Shown: positions 1 through 9,035, numbered from the stretch's first letter. The stretch is DNA of 45,162 nucleotides from Euryarchaeota archaeon UBA125 (GCA_002502625.1 DAPV01000035.1:73624-118785), one strand, 5' to 3'. Translations and numbers: made by a program. The notes: generated from the letters alone by a model not told the origin.

Positions 1-774
1 ACGTTCACAGTCTTCTTGTGTGATCTCTCGGTCATCTTCGCGATCTTCTTCAAAGTAACATAGACTGCGTTCCTCGAACCAAGTTCCACCGCGTCGCTCA
101 CACTCATCTGCTGAGATTTCAGGTTCTTCAGCTACACATCGATAGAATGCACTGAGTGAAAATTTATCTCGGGTATCATTACTTCGATTTTGTTCAGCCG
201 TAGAGTTTTCGAAAATGATAGTAATTTCAGAATCAGTCCAATTTCCACTCATTGCTTCACAATGAATCTTCAATTCTTCGAGCACTTCAGGATTATCCGT
301 ATCACAGACACCACCGTGCTGATGCGCGTGTGTATGTGTTGTATCTCCATGAGAGTGTGAGTGAGAGTGTGGGGCATGACCCCTAGGGTTATGTCTTCCA
401 GGGATTACCCAATGTTCACGAGTTCCACTATCTTCTGTCCAGTCGGTTTCAAACCAAATCCATGTTCCCTCCACCGATTCACAGACAATTCTCTGAACAT
501 CTAATGCGTCGACGTCACAGTAAGATTCCCCTCCACGTTCTGATGCCTCAATCCAAGTACCTCCATTAGAATTGCAATCATCTAGGTTTGTACCGGCACG
601 ATCCCTACCGATTCCTACATCAGCGGCATAGATGACATCACCTGTTGCAGTTATTGATCTATCATCAACAATGATATCATCAGTTGTATCTGAATCCACA
701 TCAAGATCTTCAATGCAACCAGCTAAAGCTGATGTAATCATTAGTAGTGTAAGTACCAAGGGTTTAGTATACAT
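1..774 (-). CDS. Cys- and His-rich secreted lipoprotein, 3' end outside window
   Basis: Reading leftward from the ATG at 772-774, the frame stays open for 258 codons to the window edge, so the C-terminus is missing. Residues 1-19 are a hydrophobic signal ending in a lipobox (SALAGC), so Cys20 is probably lipidated and the protein faces the outside. The mature part is acidic at first and then carries repeated short modules built as C-x(3-5)-GTW or C-x-x-x-GGTW followed by another Cys, at about residues 69-89, 99-105 and 225-240. Residues 133-156 are very His-rich, with alternating H-S and H-T pairs, which suggests metal binding. No family is recognised. The spaced cysteines suggest small disulfide-held repeats. 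No catalytic motif is visible. The divergent TATA region could not be fixed. Confidence 0.8.
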   Translation of the reverse strand, partial: MYTKPLVLTLLMITSALAGCIEDLDVDSDTTDDIIVDDRSITATGDVIYAADVGIGRDRAGTNLDDCNSNGGTWIEASERGGESYCDVDALDVQRIVCESVEGTWIWFETDWTEDSGTREHWVIPGRHNPRGHAPHSHSHSHGDTTHTHAHQHGGVCDTDNPEVLEELKIHCEAMSGNWTDSEITIIFENSTAEQNRSNDTRDKFSLSAFYRCVAEEPEISADECERRGGTWFEERSLCYFEEDREDDREITQEDCER

Positions 775-850
775 GAATTTCCGTATTTACTAGAGTGTTT
801 AATATCTACCCTATTAAATGACTAATCTATTCTTTCATCTTCGAACTTCT

Positions 851-1810
851 CTAACTTGATTTACTCATTCCACCAACTATTCCTAGTACTCCAGAAACTA
901 TTGACAATACAGCAGCAAACACTGTGATGAATACCCCTGTAGATGCCCCCATTGTACTGCCTTCCGAACTTGGAAGCATTAGATACCAAACAAGTACTGC
1001 TAGAACCATCAGAACTCCGCTAGCTAGTGAAACCCATTTTCCATGTGATTCAATTCCACCTGGTAGGGCTACTCCAACCATACCAAGAATCGCAAAGACA
1101 AGTGCTGCTAATGCTACTACTGTTCCAACCCAAAGAACAATTCCACCTGTGGAACCTGCAGAAACTCCTTCGTCACAACTTGTTTTAGCGGCAGTGGCGT
1201 TTGTTCGTTCTTCTGTAAATTCAACTGTTGTCCCAGTTGCTGCTGAAGTCATTGTTTCACCTAAAGTGATCATTCCAATTGTATAATCATAAAGATTCGT
1301 GCAATAATCAGACATAGAGCCGGTAACTGCAGTTTCTTCACTAAACTTCTCCGTCATTTCTGCAATAGATGCGTTCGTCATTCCTTCTGAAAGGATCGAT
1401 ATCCCCATTTGCATACATGCAAGCTGCGTTGTTTCATTTGTAATCCCTGAGCAATCTAAAGTAACCGTTCGAAGGCCAGATGAGGAGGATTGACCTGTTT
1501 CATCTGCATCCGAGTTTAGCCAAGACCCATTAAATTGTCCAACCGCTGAAAGAATTAGTGCCAGAGCAATACATACAACTGCAGCTATTGCCATAATATC
1601 GATTCCACCTTCTTCAGATGGGGTTGAAACCATGGGTTGAGGGGTTGCCATAACTGCAGGTGCTGGCATAGCTGCAGGAGAGATAGGAGCTGCTGGCTGT
1701 GCTGGCGCTGCTTGGAAGTCAGGATAATATTGTTGAGTATAAGTCACGGCTTGATCAGGTGTATATCCTTGAGAAATCAGGCCATCGTAGTAGCTTTGGG
1801 CGTCAGTCAT
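851..1810 (-). CDS. Four-helix membrane protein with short N-terminal YTPDQA module
   Basis: The protein is 319 residues if it starts at the ATG at 1808-1810. An in-frame upstream ATG (1855) adds 15 residues and is less likely, because the conserved-looking part begins MTDAQSYYDGL. Residues 1-33 form a small Tyr/Gln-rich amphipathic module (QGYTPDQAVTYTQQYYPDF) that resembles short helical oligomerisation tags. A Pro/Ala linker follows to residue 68. Helices lie at about 71-92, 223-249, 259-279 and 291-314. Residues 93-222 form an outside loop with several Cys (120, 132, 170, 212) and N-glycosylation sequons. No enzyme motif is present and the function is unknown. It is transcribed divergently from the secreted protein at 1897. 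Confidence 0.75.
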   Translation of the reverse strand: MTDAQSYYDGLISQGYTPDQAVTYTQQYYPDFQAAPAQPAAPISPAAMPAPAVMATPQPMVSTPSEEGGIDIMAIAAVVCIALALILSAVGQFNGSWLNSDADETGQSSSSGLRTVTLDCSGITNETTQLACMQMGISILSEGMTNASIAEMTEKFSEETAVTGSMSDYCTNLYDYTIGMITLGETMTSAATGTTVEFTEERTNATAAKTSCDEGVSAGSTGGIVLWVGTVVALAALVFAILGMVGVALPGGIESHGKWVSLASGVLMVLAVLVWYLMLPSSEGSTMGASTGVFITVFAAVLSIVSGVLGIVGGMSKSS

Positions 1811-1870
1811 GTGTAATACAAGAGGTGGGGATTGAATAACTGTATTCCTAATCAATTCGGAGAAAATTTC

Positions 1871-1880
1871 AAAATATAAC
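1871..1880 (+). promoter_or_regulatory. Candidate TATA box for the secreted protein at 1897
   Basis: AAAATATAAC is followed by a T-rich stretch and then the ATG 16 bases later. Spacing and composition fit an archaeal TATA box driving a leaderless mRNA. The surrounding DNA is AT-rich, so chance occurrence is possible. Confidence 0.4.
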
Positions 1881-1896
1881 TTACTTTTTTTATTAT

Positions 1897-3468
1897 ATGC
1901 ATAAGATTTGGTGTCTCATTTTCATTGTCTTATTCTCTCTATGTCCTATCGTTGCATCAGAAGAAAATACTGAGGTGGGTGATGAAAATACAAATGCAAG
2001 AATTGGTCCAGAATTCAGTTTTGATTGTAATGATGATGGAACACGACCTGAACATCCAATAAATCAATACATACCCTATGAAGAAAGACCTGATTTACCA
2101 TCTGGTGATATACATAAACACCTAGCGTGTCAATTGTACAATCCCAATGACTTCAATATTACAGTAAGTCTTAGTGTACCTTTGGGAATAGATATTTGGT
2201 CCCCAGATCAATATTGTGTGGACTATTATTACTATGGTTGGGACTCCGATACGGGCATGTGGGGAGTGATATCTCAACCAAATTGTACCAATGGAAAATG
2301 GTTAATTCAAAATGGGCATTCATTAGATGAAAACTATTCATATGAATTAGTCAGAAACGAAACAATATACTCTAATTTGACCATATTCGCAGATTCGATA
2401 TATCACCCAATGCAGCCTGGCTCACAAGAAATCAATCTTACTACTAGAATTACTAAAACTCAATGGCTAGGAGATAATGAGACATTATGTCAAAATTGTA
2501 CAACAATAAACTACACTTCAACTCAGTTTTTCAATGAGTGGTGGAATATTGATGTATACACAGATTTGACGAATTGTTATTTGCTAAATAGAGGATATTA
2601 CTCGGGAGATATGCTAGTAATATTCGAGGATTTTTGTGATGATGTAGGAATGGCTAACGCTGTAGAAGTATTAACTCAAAGTGATTTCATCGATGTGCGC
2701 TGTTTTCAGCAACAAAAGTATGTTTACACTGAATGGAATGCAAACGGGCAAACTACTAACGAATGTGATTTTGAGGTAGATTCGAGTTGGCAACAATTAT
2801 TCAATTCTAGTAAATTAGATCAAACAAAAATGCTTGATAGTTATGATGGTGACGATTATTATTATGATGGTGGCCATTATTATTATTGGGATGGACTTCA
2901 CCATTATGAAGAATATATTGACAGAGATACTAATGAAGAAATTGATTATTGGGGATCAAGACAATGTCCTGAACAGATTCCAATAACGGTTTCTGTCGAT
3001 ATCATGGGAAACATAAACTTTACAAAAAATGGTAAAATTCAATTAATTTCTCATCAGTATAGTCTCGATGATGGTTTAACAATTCATAATATTAGTAATC
3101 AAACATTCGAAATTTCATCAAATAACACACCAAATTTAGCATATAACATTCCTTTATCTCAATCTGATGAAGAAAATCTTCTGATAATTATAGAAGGTAG
3201 GGTTATTCTCGAAAATGAGTCTTATGATGAGATAATCTTGGGTAGTTGTTTAACAAGATTTGGGGCTGATTCCTTGAATGAAATTTATGAGGAGGCTGCG
3301 TTGACCATGGGAATTAGTGGAGGTCCACTTCAACGAATTAGTAACTCGATTGCATATTCTATTGGAGTAGATAGTTTTGTTGTTGTTGGGTTCTTTTCAA
3401 TGTGTATTCCACCTATCTTATACTTGGTACTGACACGAATGGTTAAACGCATCAATGAAGAATTTTGA
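1897..3468 (+). CDS. Large secreted, sequon-rich protein with C-terminal membrane anchor
   Basis: The 523-residue protein begins with a signal peptide (residues 1-20, cleavage near VASEE) and ends with one transmembrane helix at about 495-516 followed by a short basic tail. It is therefore anchored with a large outside domain. The ectodomain has at least 15 N-x-S/T sequons and about a dozen Cys, which suggests a glycosylated, disulfide-bonded surface protein. Residues about 315-345 are an odd Asp/Gly/Tyr/His-rich stretch with runs of three tyrosines. No known domain is recognised. A TATA-like AAAATATAAC at 1871-1880 lies about 20 bases before the ATG, as expected for a leaderless transcript. 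Confidence 0.78.
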   Translation: MHKIWCLIFIVLFSLCPIVASEENTEVGDENTNARIGPEFSFDCNDDGTRPEHPINQYIPYEERPDLPSGDIHKHLACQLYNPNDFNITVSLSVPLGIDIWSPDQYCVDYYYYGWDSDTGMWGVISQPNCTNGKWLIQNGHSLDENYSYELVRNETIYSNLTIFADSIYHPMQPGSQEINLTTRITKTQWLGDNETLCQNCTTINYTSTQFFNEWWNIDVYTDLTNCYLLNRGYYSGDMLVIFEDFCDDVGMANAVEVLTQSDFIDVRCFQQQKYVYTEWNANGQTTNECDFEVDSSWQQLFNSSKLDQTKMLDSYDGDDYYYDGGHYYYWDGLHHYEEYIDRDTNEEIDYWGSRQCPEQIPITVSVDIMGNINFTKNGKIQLISHQYSLDDGLTIHNISNQTFEISSNNTPNLAYNIPLSQSDEENLLIIIEGRVILENESYDEIILGSCLTRFGADSLNEIYEEAALTMGISGGPLQRISNSIAYSIGVDSFVVVGFFSMCIPPILYLVLTRMVKRINEEF

Positions 3469-3517
3469 AGAAAAAGAAGCGGATGACTGATGAACCAGTG
3501 CTGATGCATGTAGTAAT

Positions 3518-4774
3518 ATGGTGGAACGTCCAAGGGGGACAAGGGACTTCTATCCAAATGAAATGAGATTGAGATCTTGGTTATTTGATAAGTTTCATGC
3601 TGCTTCTAAAGCACACGGATTTGAAGAATATGATTCGCCTATTCTAGAGTATGAAGAATTGTATACTCGTAAACAAGGAGAGGAGATTACTCAACAATTA
3701 TTCAACTTTGAAGACAAGGGTGGAAGAAAGGTATCTCTTCGACCTGAAATGACTCCTTCGCTTGCTAGAATGGTAATGGCTCAAGCTAAAACATTACCCT
3801 TACCGCTCAAATGGTACTCTATTCCTCAATGTTGGAGATATGAGAGAACACAACGAGGGAGGGGTAGAGAACACTACCAATGGAATGTAGATATTTGGGG
3901 CACTGAAAGTATTTCAGCAGATGCTGAATTGATTTCAATAATGGTTCATTTTTTCAAAAGTGTAGGGTTGAATTCAGAAGATCTTGTTATCAAAATCAGT
4001 AGTAGAAAGGTACTGGAAGAGGTATTGGGGGCATTAGGAATTGATGGAAATGGGTTTACACAAACGTGTATTATTGTAGATAAAATGGACAAACTTCCTG
4101 CTGAGGTAATTGAAAACCAATTAACTGAGATAGGGCTAGATTCTTCCTCAATTACAACAATCCAGACAATTCTTGGAATCAAAGAATTAGATAAATTGGA
4201 AGAGAGCCTTGGTGAGCAAAGTTCAGCCGTTTTGGAATTGAGAGAGTTGTTTTCAATGTTAGAATCTTACAACATTCGAGAATGGATAGAATTTGATGCA
4301 TCTATTGTACGTGGTTTAGCATATTATACTGGTTCAGTTTTCGAAGCCCACGACAGGAAAGGTGAGTTAAGAGCAATTTGTGGGGGTGGTAGATATGACC
4401 GTTTACTATCTAGTTTAGGTGGAAATGACTTGCCAGCTAGTGGTTTTGGTTTTGGTGATATGGTCATTATGGAATTATTGACAGATCGAGGATTATTGCC
4501 TGATATTACATCTGGTAGCCAGGATGTTGTAATTTCACTAGGTGAAGAATTACGCCCTGAAGCGATGTCTGTTGCTTCAAAATTAAGAGAAAAGGGTAGA
4601 TCAGTAGATGTCGTCTTAGATGATAAAAAATTGAAATGGGCATTTCGTCATGCAGATAGAATCGGAGCGTCTCGTCTTGTAATGATAATGCCGGAAGAAT
4701 GGAAAGATGGGAAAATAAAAATCAAGGATTTAGAAACAGGCCAAGATGATGAAATTCTTGTCAGTAGTCTATGA
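3518..4774 (+). CDS. hisS: Histidine--tRNA ligase
   Basis: This class II aminoacyl-tRNA synthetase charges tRNA-His with histidine in the cytoplasm. At 418 residues it has the usual family length. The family opening RPRGTRDFYP is at residues 4-13. The motif 2 region runs from about 97 to 128, with the R-x-E element WRYERTQRGRGREHYQ. The histidine-specific motifs RGLAYYTG (265-272) and GGGRYDRL (289-296) are intact. Residues from about 333 to the end form the anticodon-binding alpha/beta domain. The ATG at 3518 matches the family N-terminus. It lies 49 bases after the secreted-protein gene and runs tail-to-tail with the M50 protease gene. Confidence 0.97.
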   Translation: MVERPRGTRDFYPNEMRLRSWLFDKFHAASKAHGFEEYDSPILEYEELYTRKQGEEITQQLFNFEDKGGRKVSLRPEMTPSLARMVMAQAKTLPLPLKWYSIPQCWRYERTQRGRGREHYQWNVDIWGTESISADAELISIMVHFFKSVGLNSEDLVIKISSRKVLEEVLGALGIDGNGFTQTCIIVDKMDKLPAEVIENQLTEIGLDSSSITTIQTILGIKELDKLEESLGEQSSAVLELRELFSMLESYNIREWIEFDASIVRGLAYYTGSVFEAHDRKGELRAICGGGRYDRLLSSLGGNDLPASGFGFGDMVIMELLTDRGLLPDITSGSQDVVISLGEELRPEAMSVASKLREKGRSVDVVLDDKKLKWAFRHADRIGASRLVMIMPEEWKDGKIKIKDLETGQDDEILVSSL

Positions 4775-4781
4775 TAAAATA

Positions 4782-5504
4782 TCAAATCAAATTGGAAATT
4801 GATTGTAAGATAGGTTCGAATTGAGAAGTTAATAATGCATATACTAAGCCCAATGTGAATATCATAAATATCCAAAAAATTGGTTCAGACCAATTCTTTA
4901 CTTTACGACCATCAAGAGGGCCATATGGTATCATATTGAAGGCAGCCAATATCGAATTACCCCATAACCAAGCTATTACAAATTGGTTGACAAAAATATT
5001 GGTGGTTATACCTAAGAGTAAACCTCCGCCAACTATTCCTATTCCGAAAAGAATCAAATTTGAAATGGGTCCAACCAGTGCAATCTTCCCATTTTGTTCT
5101 CTACTGATATTTCCTGCAACCATCACTGCTCCAGGAGCCATGAAAACGATTCCCAATATTGCAGCAATAATAATTCCCGTTTTCAGCCCCTTGGGATCTG
5201 CCCTAAATTCTGCCCAACAACCATAATGACGAGCTAAAAATTTGTGAGCTAATTCATGGATAATGAATGCTGGACCTAAAGCTAAAATGTATAGAATGCC
5301 CCAAATCAGCATGGTAATAATTACCGAAAGCAGGGAATCCCCACTAGACAATATCGTGAATATGCCACCCATTCGCATGAAAGCTAAAGCAAGACCAAAG
5401 GCAAGTGTGGCTAAAATTAGATCGTTCATTTCTCTTTTAGAAAAATGCCAAAAAGAGCCATCGTGTTTTTGCAGTGTATGTTCCTGAAAATATAATTGAT
5501 TCAT
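4782..5504 (-). CDS. M50-family intramembrane zinc metalloprotease
   Basis: This is a site-2-protease-like membrane peptidase that cleaves substrates within the bilayer. From the first ATG (5502-5504) it has 240 residues and about six hydrophobic segments. The zinc site HELAH is at residues 83-87. The second conserved element, NMIPYGPLDG (190-199), supplies the third metal ligand Asp. The protein fits the archaeal M50 group with the conserved DLILA start of helix 1. Oddly, the same frame stays open for 56 codons upstream of this ATG, up to the TAG that ends the flavoprotein gene, with no ATG, GTG or TTG in it. The true start may therefore be a rare codon upstream. Substrate unknown. Confidence 0.88.
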   Translation of the reverse strand: MNQLYFQEHTLQKHDGSFWHFSKREMNDLILATLAFGLALAFMRMGGIFTILSSGDSLLSVIITMLIWGILYILALGPAFIIHELAHKFLARHYGCWAEFRADPKGLKTGIIIAAILGIVFMAPGAVMVAGNISREQNGKIALVGPISNLILFGIGIVGGGLLLGITTNIFVNQFVIAWLWGNSILAAFNMIPYGPLDGRKVKNWSEPIFWIFMIFTLGLVYALLTSQFEPILQSISNLI

Positions 5505-5672
5505 AAAAGAGCTTAGTAGTGCTCCACCCTTGAATTCGGGGGCTGGTCCTTGTTGAATGATAACGCGAACATGACGTTGGCCTTGAGATTCTTTTGAGGT
5601 GTTTTTTTGCGTGCCGCGAAAAAAATCTTCCTCTTCTATAATTACGCCCCCAATTCTACTTATGATCCGAAT

Positions 5673-7241
5673 CTAATTTAGGGTTGTGATTATTCCTTCC
5701 GCATCTACAACTAATGATTCAGAGTGTTTCTCATCCATTTCAGGATAATCTGTTCTTCTATGAGATCCGCGACTTTCTTCTCGTGCATCAGCAGTAGATG
5801 CAATAGTTCTAGCAAGTGCAAGCATCCCTTGAAGTTCCAATGCTCTAACCAATTCAGTATTCATTACAAATGATTCATCAGATATTCGAGTGCTTTCTTT
5901 CACCATCTCTTCTATCTGAGCAGAACAAGATGAAATAATTACTGCTTCTCTCTCTAAACCCATACTTGAATTCATCAATCTTCGCAATGATGCAATTCCT
6001 GCTCCAACGGATGGTCCGGATTCAGTTCGTGACAATGCCTCTATGGAGTTTTCAGATATTAATGCCATTTCATGTAGAAAATCTTGATCTCCGAAACCAA
6101 CAGTACCGCTCCACTTAGCCGCGGAAAGTCCTGTATTTGAACCCCCGATCAAATCATCTAATATTCGATTACCTGGAATCATGTCTGCACCATGCATTCC
6201 TGAATCTGCTGAACCGCCAGCAGCATACAAGCCGGTTAGCCAGAGATCTTGAGAAAGTAGAGCTCGTCCTTGATTATCTACTGCCACACCTCCGATCGCA
6301 AAATCAGGTTGTGGTTCGATTGGGACTACGTCTTTCCATAAATTAATACTAAATCTTGATTCGAGAATATTCGCAGTAGTTGTAAACCATGCTCGTTCGG
6401 AAGTTGCTACATTTCTAGCATCTAAAACATAATCGCCATCTATCAATGAAATTGATGCTTCGGTCATTGTTCCTGTTAATTCAACATCGTCACCATTGGA
6501 TTTTCGAATTCGTGCGCCCGCAGATAACAAAGAAATTGGTAAACGATAATTGGATGTTGGAACGCATAATGGGTGCCATGAAATAAATTCCATTCCACGT
6601 AATTTCGCACCGGATCTCAATGCAAGTGAAGCCCCTAAGCCATTTCCTCCTTCATCGTTCCAAAGACCAGAATGATCTTGTGTAGCGAGAATTATTGCCT
6701 TAGATTGAATTGAAGTAATTACTCCTGTTTGTATATCTAAAACAACTAATCCTCTAACTCTTTGACTTTCTACAGAAATAGATACTGAATGCAGATCGTA
6801 TTTTCGAGGAATTCCACGTTTCATACACTGTTCTTCTAAAATTCGAATGATTTCTCTTCCAGTTGAGTCTCCTGCCGTACATAACCTCGGAGATGAGTGA
6901 CCTATACTTTCAGCAGGATGAGGTGAGCCAGATTCGTTTCTTTGGAAATTAAAGCCCCATTTCTCGAGTTCGATTAAATTATCCAAAGCTGATTCGCATC
7001 GTTGATTGACTATTGTAGAGTTAGAAAGACCGAATCCTGCTGAAGATGTGTTCTTTTCATGATGAATATGATCGTTTTCGGAAACAGAAATTGCAATGCC
7101 TGTCGTACAGGTTTTTGACTGAGCGTTACTAGGTCCGCCACTTTCGATTACTGCTACAGTAGCACCTGCATCTGAGGCAGCGATTGCTGACCTAAGTGCT
7201 GCAATTCCAGAACCGATGACTAGTACATCCCAAGACTCCAT
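5673..7241 (-). CDS. FAD-dependent fumarate reductase/succinate dehydrogenase flavoprotein-like oxidoreductase, diverged
   Basis: The start chosen is the ATG at 7239-7241, because the dinucleotide fold begins right after it (WDVLVIGSGIAAL, residues 4-16). A longer frame reaches 7280. Family landmarks are the RLCTAGDSTGREI segment (119-131), GLGASLALRSGAKLRGMEF (201-219), the IGGVAVD segment (316-322) and the FAD-binding GLYAAGGSADSGMHGAD segment (337-353). Key family residues differ: the flavin-linking His region reads SNAQSKTC, the His before MGGI is replaced, and the Arg of HGANRLGGN is Met (HGADMIPGN). It belongs to the family, but it probably does not act on succinate or fumarate, and no iron-sulfur subunit lies next to it. 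Confidence 0.75.
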   Translation of the reverse strand: MESWDVLVIGSGIAALRSAIAASDAGATVAVIESGGPSNAQSKTCTTGIAISVSENDHIHHEKNTSSAGFGLSNSTIVNQRCESALDNLIELEKWGFNFQRNESGSPHPAESIGHSSPRLCTAGDSTGREIIRILEEQCMKRGIPRKYDLHSVSISVESQRVRGLVVLDIQTGVITSIQSKAIILATQDHSGLWNDEGGNGLGASLALRSGAKLRGMEFISWHPLCVPTSNYRLPISLLSAGARIRKSNGDDVELTGTMTEASISLIDGDYVLDARNVATSERAWFTTTANILESRFSINLWKDVVPIEPQPDFAIGGVAVDNQGRALLSQDLWLTGLYAAGGSADSGMHGADMIPGNRILDDLIGGSNTGLSAAKWSGTVGFGDQDFLHEMALISENSIEALSRTESGPSVGAGIASLRRLMNSSMGLEREAVIISSCSAQIEEMVKESTRISDESFVMNTELVRALELQGMLALARTIASTADAREESRGSHRRTDYPEMDEKHSESLVVDAEGIITTLN

Positions 7242-7308
7242 TGACTCACCCGATGTAGTGGCCACATGAAGCAACAACATAAACGCGGCGGCTTGAAGAG
7301 TTACTAAA

Positions 7309-8883
7309 TTATCTCATCTTCAAAGTACTACTAACCTCTCGAAGTGCTTCAATACCTAGACTACTTGCTCGCCTCATTCTAACTTGAGTACTTCCTGATC
7401 CACCACTACGTTGTAGAACATCGGTAGACAATACTACTGATGAAATAGTTTCTCCGCCTTCTTTTCGTAAATGAATCTGGACAGGGTGTTGCCCCCTACT
7501 CTTAGGGGACCAAGCAATTCCAATCCATAATACGAGGCCTCTCTCCATCAAAATGGAAAGGCGATCTGCAAGTGTTTCTGTCATTGACATGGTATTCAGA
7601 GGAATAGCAGCGGGCAAACAAGGGGTGGGTTGTGGAGTTACTCTAAACGTTTGAGAAATTGGAAGACCGTCTGGTACAACTACTTCTACTTCTACAGTTT
7701 CTTCGGTTTCACCAAAATTATGAATCATCAAGAATAAATCTCCTTGACCATCTGAACATGCAAGAGGCAAATCATGATCCATTCGCCATTCAGAATCTGT
7801 AAGTGATACATTGCCTGAAAGTATGTCATTTCTTACTCTACGGATAATTCTGAATAGCCCAGGTTGCCAAGCCTCTGTATGTTCCAATAGACGGTTAAGA
7901 GTGGTAATATTGAATGGTAATGGTTTCTCACTTTGGGGGGAAGAAAGATCTTCGTATTCTGATGAAATAGATTCTTGTTTCATAATTCTATCTCGCATTT
8001 CTCTTCTTACAATTGAAGTCAAGATATTGTTCAATTTCCAGGCATTAGTTCCATCTTCGCCAGTCATATTTGAGAGATATACAGCTTGAACTATTCTTTC
8101 TCTAGCCAAAGTTGCTGGTAATTTATTTCGGATAGATGGTTTAAGTTCATCTAACCACGCAGACCATTGTGAAGCTGAATCTGGATCCATGTGAGCCTCA
8201 ATTAGATCACTTAGAACTGTGTGCATCTGACTACTATGTTGTGTTGGGGCATGGAATGGTAAATATTTGAATTCAGTAGATCTCATTAGAATTGATCTTT
8301 CCAAGCGTATTGTTTGTGCTACTCCAATAGATAAAAGAATTAGACTAGTCATTAAAATCAAAACATTTCCTGGACTGCCTTCTTCGAAATTATTATGCAG
8401 AAGTACCAAAATTCCAACTGAAGAAAATGTCACTAAACGTATTCTTTCATTCAATCTATTTTCTCGTATCATACTCAAGATTCGTTCTGCTCCAGGGAAT
8501 GAATTTAAAGATAATTTATCTGTATTTTTGTTGTTGTCGCCAAAATCATTCTCAGCAGTGGCAAATTGTTTTTCGGCGGCATACCAAGAAGGAAGGAGTA
8601 CCAATGATGGGAAAATTATCATAAAAATTCCAATTTCATTTGTCTCTACTTGTTCTGAGAATACCATCAAAACTATCAAACAAAATATCATGATGGGGCC
8701 CAATAACAATCTCAAAAGTTTAATGGGCAAAGATGATGAGAAATTTACAGATATATTCCTAAGTTTATCTGTATTGATTTCTGCATTTTCTTCAAATTGA
8801 TCTAAGGGTATATTGTCGCCATCAGGATCTGGAATTTCCAACGGCGTGGTCGACGATAGATCGAGAGATTCGTCGCCCTCCAT
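7309..8883 (-). CDS. Membrane protein with large soluble C-terminal region, unknown function
   Basis: The protein has 524 residues. The N-terminal 50 residues are acidic and hydrophilic. Two hydrophobic pairs lie at about 57-100 and 148-191, giving four helices, and residues 192-524 are soluble. Residues about 360-490 read as beta strands with an Ig-like or CARDB-like pattern (LMIHNFGETEETVEVEVVV). The end is Arg/Ser-rich. No family is recognised. It lies 67 bases upstream of the flavoprotein gene on the same strand, so the two may be co-transcribed. The promoter region also borders tRNA-Arg on the other strand. Confidence 0.72.
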   Translation of the reverse strand: MEGDESLDLSSTTPLEIPDPDGDNIPLDQFEENAEINTDKLRNISVNFSSSLPIKLLRLLLGPIMIFCLIVLMVFSEQVETNEIGIFMIIFPSLVLLPSWYAAEKQFATAENDFGDNNKNTDKLSLNSFPGAERILSMIRENRLNERIRLVTFSSVGILVLLHNNFEEGSPGNVLILMTSLILLSIGVAQTIRLERSILMRSTEFKYLPFHAPTQHSSQMHTVLSDLIEAHMDPDSASQWSAWLDELKPSIRNKLPATLARERIVQAVYLSNMTGEDGTNAWKLNNILTSIVRREMRDRIMKQESISSEYEDLSSPQSEKPLPFNITTLNRLLEHTEAWQPGLFRIIRRVRNDILSGNVSLTDSEWRMDHDLPLACSDGQGDLFLMIHNFGETEETVEVEVVVPDGLPISQTFRVTPQPTPCLPAAIPLNTMSMTETLADRLSILMERGLVLWIGIAWSPKSRGQHPVQIHLRKEGGETISSVVLSTDVLQRSGGSGSTQVRMRRASSLGIEALREVSSTLKMR

Positions 8884-8956
8884 GACTCTCCGTTAGCATC
8901 AACCAACTTCATCCCATCGCAACGATTCATGAAGGAAGGGCGATTCCATTGGGAAT

Positions 8957-9031
8957 GGGCGTGTAGCATAGCCTGGATAATGCACCGGCCTCCTAAGCCG
9001 GGGACCGCGGGTTCGAATCCTGCCGCGCCCG
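8957..9031 (+). tRNA. tRNA-Arg (anticodon CCT)
   Basis: A full cloverleaf can be drawn. The acceptor stem is GGGCGTG with CGCGCCC (8957-8963 and 9024-9030, one G-T pair). The D stem is GCAT/ATGC. The anticodon stem CCGGC/GCCGG encloses the loop CTCCTAA, giving anticodon CCT, which reads AGG. The T stem GCGGG/CCTGC carries the loop TTCGAAT. The discriminator is G9031, and no CCA is encoded after it. No clear TATA box precedes it. It lies between two leftward genes and ends 4 bases from the stop of the RFC gene. Confidence 0.95.
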
Positions 9032-9035
9032 TATT

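Noticed and set aside
5673..5675. Amber codon as pyrrolysine or programmed readthrough signal
   Set aside because: The open frame beyond it is notable, but no pyrrolysine gene or readthrough signal is visible, and the next gene is a separate enzyme. It is kept only as one explanation among others.
8267..8800. A 177-codon open frame on the plus strand inside the membrane-protein gene
   Set aside because: It lies antisense to a gene with coherent helices and has no recognisable protein character. The same holds for the other long antisense frames at 26471-26986, 24956-25369 and 16568-17059.
8910..8956. Promoter for tRNA-Arg
   Set aside because: No A/T-rich TATA-like box at the expected distance. 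The DNA here is not AT-rich enough to make a call.
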